A stretch of DNA of 64,000 nucleotides. Source: Armatimonadota bacterium (GTDB lineage: Bacteria; Armatimonadota; Fimbriimonadia; Fimbriimonadales; Fimbriimonadaceae). Below, in pieces: positions 24,710-33,195 of this stretch (positions are counted from its first letter, which is position 1; every line of letters begins with the position of its first letter). Made by a program: the position numbers and the translations under genes. The stretch covers positions 166,325-230,324 of the forward strand of contig JACRPN010000001.1 of assembly GCA_016223145.1 (NCBI GenBank), read 5' to 3'. The notes beneath the pieces are model-generated. The model was given only the letters and a program-made list of their open reading frames with translations. It made no database searches and was not told the DNA's origin.

Positions 24710-26527
24710 CTAGCTCTTCTGCTCCTCGATGATGGCCTTTTGCTCTTCCGATAGGGGAACGATGGGCACGTGCTCCAGTTCCATCGCTCCGTTCTTTCCA
24801 AGCCTAACGACGGTGTTGACCTTGGCGAATTCGTCGCTCTTCTCCGGATAGTCCTCGCGGAACTGCGCCCCTCGGCTCTCTTTGCGCCCGATCGCCGAGC
24901 GAGTGATGGCCTCAGAGGCGTCGATCAGGTTTTCCAGCGCCAGCGCCAGGTTCCAGCCGGGGTTATAGGCCGGGCCGCCGCTAACCGGTACGACTTTGGC
25001 GCGCTTGCGCAGTTCGTCCAGCTTGGGCAGGGCTTCCTCCATCTCGTCCTGCAGCCTCACGATGCCGACCAGCGCCTGCATCGTCGCCTGAAGGTCGGCG
25101 CTGATCTTGAACGCGTTGTCGCCGTTGGCGGCGCGCTCCAGCGGCGCGAGCGCCTTTTGAACGGCGTCCTCGGCGTCCTTCTTGTTCAAGGGGCCGATGG
25201 AGTTGTTCTTGGCGTATTCGGCGGCGTACTTTCCGGCGCGCTGGCCAAAGACGATCAGGTCAGAGAGTGAATTGCCGCCGAGTCGGTTCGCGCCGTGCAG
25301 TCCCGCGCCGCACTCGCCCGCGGCGAAAAGACCGGGCACCGTGGACATTTGCGTTTCGGCATCGACCCTGACGCCGCCCATGATGTAGTGGCAGGTCGGG
25401 CCAATCTCCATCGCGTCCTTCGTGATGTCCACTCCGGCGAGCTCCTTGAACTGGTGGTACATGCCGGGGAGTTTTCGTTTGATGTGCTCCTCCGAATTCG
25501 GGATGTGCTGCTTGATCCAGGCGATATCGAGGAACACTCCGCCGTGGGGGCTGCCCCGCCCCTCTTTGACTTCGCGGTTGATGCACCGCGCGACGTGGTC
25601 GCGCGTCAGCAGTTCCGGAGGCCGGTGGGCGGTCTTGTCGCCCGTCACATAGCGCCAACCCTCTTCGGGGTCCTTGGCGGTCTGGTTGACGTAGTTCTCC
25701 GGGATGTCGTTGAACATGAACCGCTCGCCCTTGTTGTTCTTGAGCACGCCGCCCTCGCCGCGCACGGCCTCGGTGACGAGGATGCCCTTGACCGAGGGCG
25801 GCCACACCATGCCGGTGGGGTGGAACTGCAGGAACTCCATATCAAGCAGGTCCGCGCCGACGCGATAGGCCAAGGAATGCCCGTCAGCGGTGTATTCCCA
25901 GGAGTTGCTGGTGATCGCGTAAGCCTTGCCCACACCGCCGGTGGCCAGAATGACGGCCTTGGCGTGGTAGATGTGAAACTCGCCGGTGGGCCGATCATAG
26001 CCGACTGCGCCGACCACCTTGCCGCCGTCCTTCAAGAGGTCGGTCACGCACACTTCCATGTAGAAGTCGATGCCCTGGTGGATGCCATGATCCTGGAGGG
26101 TACGGATGAGCTCGAGGCCGGTTCGGTCTCCCACGTGTGCGAGGCGCGGGTAGCGGTGTCCACCGAAGTTGCGCTGGAGCATGCGGCCGTCTTTCTGGCG
26201 ATCGAACAGCGCACCCCAACCCTCGAGTTCGAGCACGCGCACGGGGGATTCCTTGGCGTGGAACTCGGCCATTTTCGGGTTGTTCAGGTACTGTCCGCCG
26301 CGCATGGTGTCGGCAAAGTGGACGCGCCAGTTGTCGCGGTCGTCGGTGTTGCCGATGGCAGCGGCCATGCCCCCTTCCGCCATGACGGTGTGGGCCTTTC
26401 CGAGTAGGGATTTGCAGACGACGCCGACGCTGACGCCCATTCCCGAAGCTTCGATGGCGGCTCTGAGGCCCGCTCCCCCTGCGCCGATCACGAGAACGTC
26501 ATGCTCGTGAACCTTGTGCTCGCTCAT
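24710..26527 (-). CDS. sdhA: Succinate dehydrogenase / fumarate reductase flavoprotein subunit
   Basis: 605 residues. FAD-binding GAGGAGLRAAIEAS is at residues 16-29, and the covalent FAD site is probably His46 in KAHTVMAEGGMAAAIGN. Substrate-binding and catalytic motifs include FHPTGMVWPPSVKGILVTEAVRGEGG, HYIMGGVRVD and GLHGANRLGGNSLSDLIVFG. It oxidises succinate to fumarate in the TCA cycle (or the reverse). It is the first gene of a two-gene unit. The usual cytochrome b anchor gene, which would be expected upstream, is replaced by a hairpin-rich spacer. Confidence 0.97.
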   Translation of the reverse strand: MSEHKVHEHDVLVIGAGGAGLRAAIEASGMGVSVGVVCKSLLGKAHTVMAEGGMAAAIGNTDDRDNWRVHFADTMRGGQYLNNPKMAEFHAKESPVRVLELEGWGALFDRQKDGRMLQRNFGGHRYPRLAHVGDRTGLELIRTLQDHGIHQGIDFYMEVCVTDLLKDGGKVVGAVGYDRPTGEFHIYHAKAVILATGGVGKAYAITSNSWEYTADGHSLAYRVGADLLDMEFLQFHPTGMVWPPSVKGILVTEAVRGEGGVLKNNKGERFMFNDIPENYVNQTAKDPEEGWRYVTGDKTAHRPPELLTRDHVARCINREVKEGRGSPHGGVFLDIAWIKQHIPNSEEHIKRKLPGMYHQFKELAGVDITKDAMEIGPTCHYIMGGVRVDAETQMSTVPGLFAAGECGAGLHGANRLGGNSLSDLIVFGQRAGKYAAEYAKNNSIGPLNKKDAEDAVQKALAPLERAANGDNAFKISADLQATMQALVGIVRLQDEMEEALPKLDELRKRAKVVPVSGGPAYNPGWNLALALENLIDASEAITRSAIGRKESRGAQFREDYPEKSDEFAKVNTVVRLGKNGAMELEHVPIVPLSEEQKAIIEEQKS

Positions 26528-27026
26528 TGTCTCTGGTTCTACCTGGAATTGCAGGCGGATGGTGGGAGGGGGAGGCTGAGGAGTGTGTGATCGGGTGAGG
26601 AGGTGAGGTGAGGTGAGGTGAGGTGTTCAGGTTCTGGGTGTTGGGGGTTTTGGGCGTGGTATGAAGCGCGGTCCGATGATCGGACCGCTTTGGCCTGCGC
26701 GATTTGTCATTTGGGAGTGCGCTGACTTTTCAGCGCTTTTCCCCTGCGCGACTTGTCACGCAGCTGAACAGTTGAGACCCAAGGTGTCTTCGCTGGTTCA
26801 GGTTTGGGGTATAGGCACTGCGAACAGGGATGTTCGCGGTCCGGGGTGCGGACTGGAAGTCCGCGCTCCATCCGCCTCCAGAATGCCCTTTTGCCTGAGC
26901 CCAGATCATCGGGGTTGAAGCTCGTGCGCGATCATCGCGACGGGTGGCGAGCCTCAATACCTGAAGGTGCTGAGGCAACCGAAAGGACAACAAGAAGACT
27001 GCCCCTAGGGCAAGCTGCCGATTTGC
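26528..27026. repeat. 499-bp spacer: AGGTG tandem repeat and an array of hairpins
   Basis: No gene supported. 26601-26625 is five exact AGGTG units. Then come four hairpins: CGGTCCG/CGGACCG (26669-26687), GCGCTGA CTTT TCAGCGC followed by TTTT (26719-26740, terminator-like on the plus strand), GCGAACA GGGA TGTTCGC (26820-26837) and GCGGACT GGA AGTCCGC (26848-26864). The promoter of sdhA must lie within the first part. The other stems resemble the palindromic repeats seen elsewhere in the window. Confidence 0.7.
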
Positions 27027-27161
27027 CTATTTTCCCTTGCCCTTCTTCTTGTCGTCCGGCTTGGGGCCTGCCGCCAGGCGGTTTGCGTCGGCCTTGGCGC
27101 CCTTGGCCTTGTGCTTGTCGGCGCTGCCCGAGGAGGTCTTCTTTGGTTTTCTGTCACCCAT
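27027..27161 (-). CDS. Small lysine-rich protein (44 residues)
   Basis: Complete small ORF, ATG at 27161, TAG at 27027-27029. It encodes 44 residues beginning MGDRKPKKTSSGSADKHKAK and ending KPDDKKKGKGK. Thirteen Lys, no hydrophobic core; it is predicted to be disordered and strongly basic. A nucleic-acid-binding or ribosome-associated role is possible but is only inference. It shares orientation and character with the next small ORF at 27280. The Shine-Dalgarno signal is weak. Confidence 0.5.
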   Translation of the reverse strand: MGDRKPKKTSSGSADKHKAKGAKADANRLAAGPKPDDKKKGKGK

Positions 27162-27279
27162 GATTCACCAGTATGGCGGGACGATGGCACGCCACGGCTA
27201 GGAGCCTGCTGAAAAGGAGGCTTCGGGCGCTGCGCGCATCGCCCTCTTTTCGCCGATCGCTTCTCTCCTCGCGCCCTTA

Positions 27280-27426
27280 CTAGATCCCTTGCTTTCGGAT
27301 GCGGTTCTTGTTGGGCTTCTTGTCTTCGACCTTAGGCACGGATCGATCCGGGGTGTAGGATCCCTTTTTGTGCTCCTTCAGCTTCTCGACGGCGGCACGG
27401 ATCTCTTCTTTGGAGGGACGTTTCAT
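27280..27426 (-). CDS. Small lysine-rich protein (48 residues)
   Basis: Complete small ORF, ATG at 27426, TAG at 27280-27282. It encodes 48 residues: an amphipathic N-terminal helix (MKRPSKEEIRAAVEKLKEHK) followed by a basic tail ending KPNKNRIRKQGI. Codon use looks coding, with GC-rich third positions and balanced Glu/Lys. It is adjacent to and upstream of the 44-residue lysine-rich ORF. No family is recognised; it may be a small Armatimonadota-specific protein. Confidence 0.6.
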   Translation of the reverse strand: MKRPSKEEIRAAVEKLKEHKKGSYTPDRSVPKVEDKKPNKNRIRKQGI

Positions 27427-27492
27427 GGCTCAAGGTACCTGTTTTGTGCTCGCGAGGAGCCTGAAGGACCCTAAGTACAGCAAGCCCTCCCC

Positions 27493-29367
27493 CTACCTCT
27501 CCCTCCCAACAAACTCACTCAACAAGCGAATGTAGGTGGACTGGTAGTAGATCGCCGGTTCGCTCAGTTCCCAACTCGCCTCGGGCCAGGCTTTGTCGAA
27601 GTCGGCATACGCTTTCCCGCGGGGCTGCGTCTTGATCCATTCCACGCTCGGCGCGCCGTCGGCGGCCTTTCCGCCGAACTGCTGGTTGGGCCCGCCCACC
27701 ACATAGCCCGGCGCGGGGTTGCCTGAGTGCTTCGAGCCGGCGCCCCAGCGCGCGTGATACAGGTACTGGCATGAGAGCTCCGCTCCGTAGCGGCCCATGT
27801 TCGAGAGATACACGAGCGTCAGCGGGTTCACCCCATGAAACGAGTGCAGCATATCGGCCGCACGCGACCTAAGCCTGCGCCGGGTGGCCCCGTCCACGTC
27901 GGCGGCTTTCGCCGCGAGGAGCGCGACGATCCCGTGGTTCGCCCGGACCGTGTTGCTGCCCCAGTGGTAGCAGGTCGTGGGCATCCAAGCACGGTAGAGG
28001 TCGGCCTCGGGTCCCGGTGCGGCCTGAGCGCTGAGCGCCGACTTGGTGAGCTGGGCCCTGATGCGCTTGCAGAGCCCGGCGTCGGCCTTTGGAAGGCTCA
28101 GATAATCCACCAGGGCTTCGGCCGCAGAAGCGCCATAGGGGCTCCAGACCGGCTCGCTGAGCTGGCGCATCTTGCCTGCCTTGGCCACGGCGACGTCGTT
28201 GTATTTCTGCTCGCCGGTCAGCGCGAAAAGGTGGATCGCCGCCAGAACCTCGAGCTGCTCCTGCTCCTCGACACTTCGGTTCGCTCCGCCGCTTTTGATC
28301 TCGCCGGTGTCCGACTTCGTGGTTTTGGGGGTCCTCTGGTACCAGTTCCAAGAGAGCACCGCGCGGCGCTTCAGGTCGTTCGCAAAAGCCCTCCACCGGG
28401 GGAATTGCCCATACACCCGCGCGGCGTGCGCGTAGAAGCCTGACGTTGCGATCGCGGCGCCCGTGTCCTTGGGCCCGTAGTAGCGAGGCCTCAGGTCGTC
28501 GCTGATCGGGTATTTGCCGTTGTAGTCGATCACGCCCATCTTCACGGGCACCGCGCCATCGGTGAACTGCATCTTGACCAGCCAATCAAGCTGCACCTTC
28601 AACTCGTCCAGGATGTCCGGAAGGCCGTTGCCGGACTCCGGGATGCCGTTCTTGTCGCCGAACGCCTTGGGGTTGCCGCGAAAGGCATAGAGCAGGGGGT
28701 GGATGACCTCCACGTTGAAGGGCGGGTACTTGTTCTCGTCGCCTGCATCCATCCAGCCTCCGCTCATGTCGCGGTCGGTGCTGGGGTCGTTCTTGGCGTT
28801 CACATAGCGCGTGTGGGAGTCCTGCCTGTAGGCGGCCTTTTCGGTCCAGGGGTTCTCGGCATAGGGCGCCGGCAGGTCTTCATTTTCGCGCTGGTAGTAG
28901 TACATCCGACTGGCAGCGCGGAGGATCGGCGCGAACACGTCGCTCCTGATTTCAAAGATCGCCGAGCGCTTGCCGGTACCGGGGTCCAAGATGTAGTATT
29001 CGCCGGGCCTCAAAACGCTGGAGAAGTCGAACCACCAGCCCTTGTCGCCAGAGTCTTCGTGCACGGCGCCGCTTTTCCAAGGGCGAACTGGGGCGCTGAA
29101 GAGGGCCCTGCCGGTCTTTCGGTCGATCACTTTGAGTGTGTTGCCCGGCGCGTAGCCTCTTCCGGCGTTGTAGCCCTTCACCGGGTCGCTGATGATCGCG
29201 ACCTTGTTCTCCTGCGGCAGATAGCCGAACTGGTCCACGTGGATGCGGCTGGTGATCGGCGGGAGCCCCGGCACGGTGACGCCATCGAGTTCAGGCACCG
29301 CATAGGGCGGGAAGGCCCGGGTTTGGAATCCAATGGAGAGGACGAGGAGGTGGAGTACCAGTCCCAT
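27493..29367 (-). CDS. Glycoside hydrolase family 9 endoglucanase with N-terminal Ig-like (CelD) domain
   Basis: 624 residues from the ATG at 29367, with signal peptide MGLVLHLLVLSIGFQTRA. An N-terminal CelD-type Ig-like domain (IHVDQFGYLPQENKVAIISDP) is followed by the (alpha/alpha)6 GH9 barrel. The catalytic Asp pair is in SGGWMDAGDENKYPPFNV. The C-terminal catalytic Glu is in WELSEPAIYYQSTYIRLL, and WMPTTCYHWGSNTVRANHG is the substrate-groove segment. It hydrolyses internal beta-1,4-glucan bonds outside the cell. It is the last gene of a four-gene operon of exported proteins. The longer open frame to 30114 overlaps capA in another frame and is a shadow. Confidence 0.94.
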   Translation of the reverse strand: MGLVLHLLVLSIGFQTRAFPPYAVPELDGVTVPGLPPITSRIHVDQFGYLPQENKVAIISDPVKGYNAGRGYAPGNTLKVIDRKTGRALFSAPVRPWKSGAVHEDSGDKGWWFDFSSVLRPGEYYILDPGTGKRSAIFEIRSDVFAPILRAASRMYYYQRENEDLPAPYAENPWTEKAAYRQDSHTRYVNAKNDPSTDRDMSGGWMDAGDENKYPPFNVEVIHPLLYAFRGNPKAFGDKNGIPESGNGLPDILDELKVQLDWLVKMQFTDGAVPVKMGVIDYNGKYPISDDLRPRYYGPKDTGAAIATSGFYAHAARVYGQFPRWRAFANDLKRRAVLSWNWYQRTPKTTKSDTGEIKSGGANRSVEEQEQLEVLAAIHLFALTGEQKYNDVAVAKAGKMRQLSEPVWSPYGASAAEALVDYLSLPKADAGLCKRIRAQLTKSALSAQAAPGPEADLYRAWMPTTCYHWGSNTVRANHGIVALLAAKAADVDGATRRRLRSRAADMLHSFHGVNPLTLVYLSNMGRYGAELSCQYLYHARWGAGSKHSGNPAPGYVVGGPNQQFGGKAADGAPSVEWIKTQPRGKAYADFDKAWPEASWELSEPAIYYQSTYIRLLSEFVGRER

Positions 29368-29426
29368 GTTTGCAGATTGGCACAAGCGCTCCGCCGGTGT
29401 CGTAGGTGCAGGTTCGGCGCCATTCT

Positions 29427-30398
29427 TTACTTCTGAATAGGGATGGGCGCGCCGTTCTGGATGCGGTAGGAGCTCAGGGTATAGCCCTGAACGCCGCCCT
29501 TGCCCAACCGCACTTTGAGGATCGCCGTTCGGCGCTCCGGTTCCTTCACGGCGTCGAAGATGAAGTTGCCGAGCGAGTAGGCGACCAGGCACCTTCTGCC
29601 GTCGTTTCGCGGGATCCACTCGACCGGCTGCAATACGTGGGGATGGCTGCCCAGGATAAGGTCCGCGCCTGCGCTTGCGGCCAGGCGCGCCAAGTGGCGT
29701 TGGCGGGCGTTTGGCTTTGCCGAACCTTCGGTCCCCCAATGCCAGGCGACAACGACCACGTCGGTGCCCTGCTGCTTGGCAAGCGAGATGTCGGCTGCGA
29801 GCGTTTCCTCGTCGGTGTAGCGGATGCCCTTGCCGCCGGAGTCCCTGGGGAAGTCGCAATAGGCGAGAAAGGCGACCGTGACGCCCTTGAGCTCCCACAG
29901 CACGGGATCGGATTCGCGGCCGATCGGGACGAGGTTGGCGGCCTTTAGCGCAGAGACCGTTTCGTCCAGACCGGATTCGCCGAAGTCGAGCGCGTGGTTG
30001 TTCGCGAGTGAGAGCAGGCTGAATCCTGCGCGCGAGAGGGCTGGGGCCAGGGCTGGATCGGCTCTCAGGACGATCTTCTTGTTGGCCGATTTCGTTGTTT
30101 TGGTGAGGGCGCACTCCAGGTTGGCGAAGGTCATGTCGGCCTGGTTGAGTTCTTTGCTGAACCCAGAAAAGAACTGGTCTGTCCCCACCTTTGCGATCCG
30201 CTTACCGACCCATCGGCCCAGCATGACGTCACCGACTGCGGCGAGGGTGATCACAGGGGAACTCTCGCCCAGGCGCGAAGACGCCAAGGTGCGCGATGGG
30301 GATTCGACTATGCCCAAGGGACCAGGCAACAAGTGGCCCGGACATGTGCCAACGGCCCAGACCGCCGCAAGCCCCGCCACCCGGAGAAGTGTCGTCAA
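29427..30398 (-). CDS. CapA family protein (PGA_cap metallophosphoesterase-like), exported
   Basis: 323 residues from a TTG at 30398 that overlaps the TGA of the upstream gene (TTGA). Translational coupling and a following signal-peptide-like stretch (RVAGLAAVWAVGTCPG) support this start. Domain motifs are AAVGDVMLGRWVGK, MTFANLECALT, LANNHALDFGESGLDETV, VVVAWHWGTEG, GSHPHVLQPVEW and the closing SLGNFIFD. CapA/PgsA proteins act in poly-gamma-glutamate export or in degradation of extracellular polymers. No pgsB or pgsC is nearby, so a poly-glutamate role is doubtful. It lies between DUF3160 and GH9 genes. Confidence 0.87.
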   Translation of the reverse strand: MTTLLRVAGLAAVWAVGTCPGHLLPGPLGIVESPSRTLASSRLGESSPVITLAAVGDVMLGRWVGKRIAKVGTDQFFSGFSKELNQADMTFANLECALTKTTKSANKKIVLRADPALAPALSRAGFSLLSLANNHALDFGESGLDETVSALKAANLVPIGRESDPVLWELKGVTVAFLAYCDFPRDSGGKGIRYTDEETLAADISLAKQQGTDVVVVAWHWGTEGSAKPNARQRHLARLAASAGADLILGSHPHVLQPVEWIPRNDGRRCLVAYSLGNFIFDAVKEPERRTAILKVRLGKGGVQGYTLSSYRIQNGAPIPIQK

Positions 30399-32437
30399 TC
30401 CTCCTTCTCGATCGTGTCTTTGCTGAAGAAGGACTTGATCCAGAACGGGCGTTCCGGCGCCTCTCCGCTCTCCAGCATCGTCTGCCACTGCTTGTCTGTG
30501 AGCCGCCCCGAGACCGGCACCTTGAACTCGTAGAAGCTGAGCGAGGAGCCATGCGCCAGATAGAGTTTGCCTTCAATGGGCACCACCGCGACCAGCCCGT
30601 CGGCACTCCCGACCGCCACGGTTAGCGCCTGGCCATAGGCGGTGTGGATGTCGGCTACCAGGGCCATGTTCAGGTCGTCCTGGCTGAGCTGCTGATACCC
30701 TGCGGCGGTTCGCAAGAGATCATAGTTGAGGTTTTCGAGCTCGCCTTCGATGTGCCGGATTCGCTCATGGTCCTTCTTGGCGAGCTTGCCGTTCCTCAAC
30801 TCGGTCTGGCTGACTCTGAGGAAGAAGTCAAGAAGGCCGAGGAAGGCGGTGGCGTCGTCTTTGATCGGCTTGGTGAGAAATCCCCGGGATTTCAGGCCGT
30901 CTCGGGTCTGGATCACAAACTCCTTCAGGCGCTTGTAGAAGGCGACATTGGGCTCCACATAACCCTTCACAAAGGGAGGCGGCTCGTCCTCTCCACCTCC
31001 CATTTCGGCAACGGATTGCTCGCCATAGAGGATCGTGTCGTGCCGAAGCTCCGCCCAGGATGCCAGAGCGCTGTAGAGGCAGCGGTCGGTCCAGGCTTGG
31101 CTGCGCATGAAGCTGGGATAGCCGCTTGGCACGGTCGCCAGGTACGGCTTGAGCGTGTCCAGCCACGACCAATAGAGGTCGCGCCGCCATTCGACCGCCT
31201 TGATGGCCGCGAACTGAGCCTCCAGCGTCTTGCGCTGCGAGCCGTACTCCCTCCAGCCCTTGGCGTTGAACTCCTTCGGGTTGCCATCGAGGATCTGCCT
31301 CGCCCGGGCGCTGCCCAAGACCGCCATCACGTCGAGGCCGGTGGGGAAGGGCCTCATGTCCGGCTCGCTGAGGCGCTGAAGCATCGCGCTGTCGGGGATG
31401 GCGCGTTGGCCCATGAACCGGAGCTGCAGGTCGCCCGCGACTGCGCCGGTTCGGCTGCGATGGACCGGCACGATCGGGGGTTGGCGCATGCCCCTAGCCA
31501 GGTTCACAAACGCTCTGAGCTTGGCGTCTTCAGAGTAGGCCTTGACGGGTGGCTTGGCCCCGAAGACCTTGGCGCAGGCTGTCGCCCACTCGCCCGGGGT
31601 CAGGTTGTTCGACTTGCCCGCAAAGAGAGCGGTGACATCGTAGATGCGCTGCCAACGCGTCTTCGCCTTCGAGAGTTCGAGGTCCCGAGCCAGCAGGAGC
31701 GACTGCTGAAGCTGCTCCTTGATGAGCACGGTCTTGCCGTTCACGGTCTTCTCGACCGAAAACGGCACAAGTCCGTAGAGCATCATCGTGAGGAAGTAGC
31801 GCGTGAGGAGCGGCGTCTTGGTGTAGTGCCCGCGAGGGATGAACTGGGAATAGTCGATCTCATAGGGGAAGATCGCGCTCTTGGCGAACCCCTGATGGGC
31901 TTTGATCAGCGCCAGCTCTTGGTCCACCATCGCTTTCGCGACGGCGGGCATTTTGGCGGGTTTGCCGCTTAAGCTTGATGCGAGACCAAAGTAAGCCAGG
32001 TTCTTCAGCGCCGCCGATTCGAGCGGCGTCCCCTTGCAGTCCTGGTAGGTCTTGGCGGCTTGGCTGAGCATCGAGGATGTCAGTCCCAGGAGCTCTTTGT
32101 TCAGCGCGGTTTGCTCGGCGATGCGCAGCGTGGATTCGAAGAAAACGTGATAGATCTGGAGGACGTTGTCGGCGGTTACGATCGAGCTCAGGTTCTTGTA
32201 GTCGTTACGGCCGTAGACCCAGAACATCTCGGCGTCGCCAAGGGGATAGGTGAAAAAGAGGTTTTTGGCGAGGAGGGCCCGCTGGCCGTCGGTGAGGCTG
32301 TATCCCTCGACAAAGGTCTTGGCGTTGGCGACTTCTTTTAGGCTGGCCGTGACCTTGTAGGGTTTGTTGGCGGCGGTCTGGGCAACACTGGTGCCCACGA
32401 CCAAGGTCAGAAAGATGACATGGGCAATGCGCTTCAA
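30395..32437 (-). CDS. Exported DUF3160 domain protein
   Basis: 680 residues from a TTG at 32437, chosen because it gives a clean signal peptide (KRIAHVIFLTLVVGTSVAQ) and has AGGGG about 7 bases upstream. An upstream ATG at 32569 would overlap the preceding gene. The remainder is a DUF3160-type protein: FVEGYSLTDGQRALLAKNLFFTYP, TADNVLQIYHVFFESTLR, LPSGYPSFMRSQAWTDRCLYSALASWAELRHDTILYGEQS. The motif WAELRHDTILY (His/Asp) is the most conserved part. The function of the family is unknown. It is coupled to capA and downstream of the FG-GAP gene. Confidence 0.85.
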   Translation of the reverse strand: MKRIAHVIFLTLVVGTSVAQTAANKPYKVTASLKEVANAKTFVEGYSLTDGQRALLAKNLFFTYPLGDAEMFWVYGRNDYKNLSSIVTADNVLQIYHVFFESTLRIAEQTALNKELLGLTSSMLSQAAKTYQDCKGTPLESAALKNLAYFGLASSLSGKPAKMPAVAKAMVDQELALIKAHQGFAKSAIFPYEIDYSQFIPRGHYTKTPLLTRYFLTMMLYGLVPFSVEKTVNGKTVLIKEQLQQSLLLARDLELSKAKTRWQRIYDVTALFAGKSNNLTPGEWATACAKVFGAKPPVKAYSEDAKLRAFVNLARGMRQPPIVPVHRSRTGAVAGDLQLRFMGQRAIPDSAMLQRLSEPDMRPFPTGLDVMAVLGSARARQILDGNPKEFNAKGWREYGSQRKTLEAQFAAIKAVEWRRDLYWSWLDTLKPYLATVPSGYPSFMRSQAWTDRCLYSALASWAELRHDTILYGEQSVAEMGGGEDEPPPFVKGYVEPNVAFYKRLKEFVIQTRDGLKSRGFLTKPIKDDATAFLGLLDFFLRVSQTELRNGKLAKKDHERIRHIEGELENLNYDLLRTAAGYQQLSQDDLNMALVADIHTAYGQALTVAVGSADGLVAVVPIEGKLYLAHGSSLSFYEFKVPVSGRLTDKQWQTMLESGEAPERPFWIKSFFSKDTIEKED

Positions 32438-32547
32438 GGTCGCCCCTACAGGGCTCGTCCCAGAAATGGCCCGCCTTTCCAGGGCGATGCCCTTCGCTGA
32501 GTTAGGTCGGCCCGTTGGGCCTCCAGACGATTCGGAGGCGAGAGGCT

Positions 32548-33171
32548 TCAGTGCTGAGAATCGTTCCATGGTCCATCCTTGGCCGGCAGGGAGAACGGTT
32601 TGCCGGACACCGTCATGCTGATTGTGCCATCCCGAAAGCTCAGATGGGTTGCCCGCTCGAACACCCGCTCCCCTTCTTGCTTGCGAAACCCGAACCCCGA
32701 CCAGACGTACCTCGAGAGCGCCGTCTTGCCATTGAGGGTGGTTTCAAGCGTGTAGAGTTGCTGTCGGCCCTTGGCGTCGGGTTCGCCGAAGCAGAAGTCC
32801 TTGAGCGGCCTCCCGAGCGAAGATCCCATCCAAAGCTTGTCGATCCTAAGCCCGTCGAACTGATACACGAACAGCGTCGTGTGGGGTTTGGGGTGGTTGT
32901 GGGTCGCCTTGACGATGCCGATCGCGAGGTCGGGACGACCGTTGCCGTCGGCGTCGGCAACCTCCAGCCTCCAAGGTCGCCATTCCTGCTTGGCGGCTTC
33001 CGCCACCTTCTTGTCGTCGCGAAAGATCTGGAGCGGCCTGGCGGCGCCTGGGACTAGCGCAGCCCGGAAGCCAACCCCTCGACACGAGAAGTCAAAGCTC
33101 TGCTGGATCCAGATAGCGCATACGGCGAGCACACCGAACAGACGTCGCGGGCCCACGAACCGAACCATCAA
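32548..33171 (-). CDS. Exported FG-GAP/VCBS-like repeat protein
   Basis: 207 residues with an N-terminal hydrophobic signal (RRLFGVLAVCAIWIQQSF). A calcium-binding FG-GAP-like repeat, WRLEVADADGNGRPDLAIGI, carries the DxDxNGxxD motif. A beta-rich region follows (YQFDGLRIDKLWMGSSLGRP), suggesting a short propeller or integrin-like fragment that binds a partner or surface polymer. It appears to be the first gene of the FG-GAP/DUF3160/CapA/GH9 unit. There is no recognisable enzyme domain. Confidence 0.7.
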   Translation of the reverse strand: MMVRFVGPRRLFGVLAVCAIWIQQSFDFSCRGVGFRAALVPGAARPLQIFRDDKKVAEAAKQEWRPWRLEVADADGNGRPDLAIGIVKATHNHPKPHTTLFVYQFDGLRIDKLWMGSSLGRPLKDFCFGEPDAKGRQQLYTLETTLNGKTALSRYVWSGFGFRKQEGERVFERATHLSFRDGTISMTVSGKPFSLPAKDGPWNDSQH

Positions 33172-33195
33172 CGTGCCGTCCTGGGGCGAAAGGGC

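Noticed and set aside
29368..30114. GH9 protein starting at 30114
   Set aside because: The upstream part is Arg/Pro-rich shadow of capA in another frame; ATG 29367 is followed by a clean signal peptide.
29427..30398. Poly-gamma-glutamate capsule locus
   Set aside because: Only a CapA-like gene is present; no capB/capC or pgsB/pgsC homologues are near.
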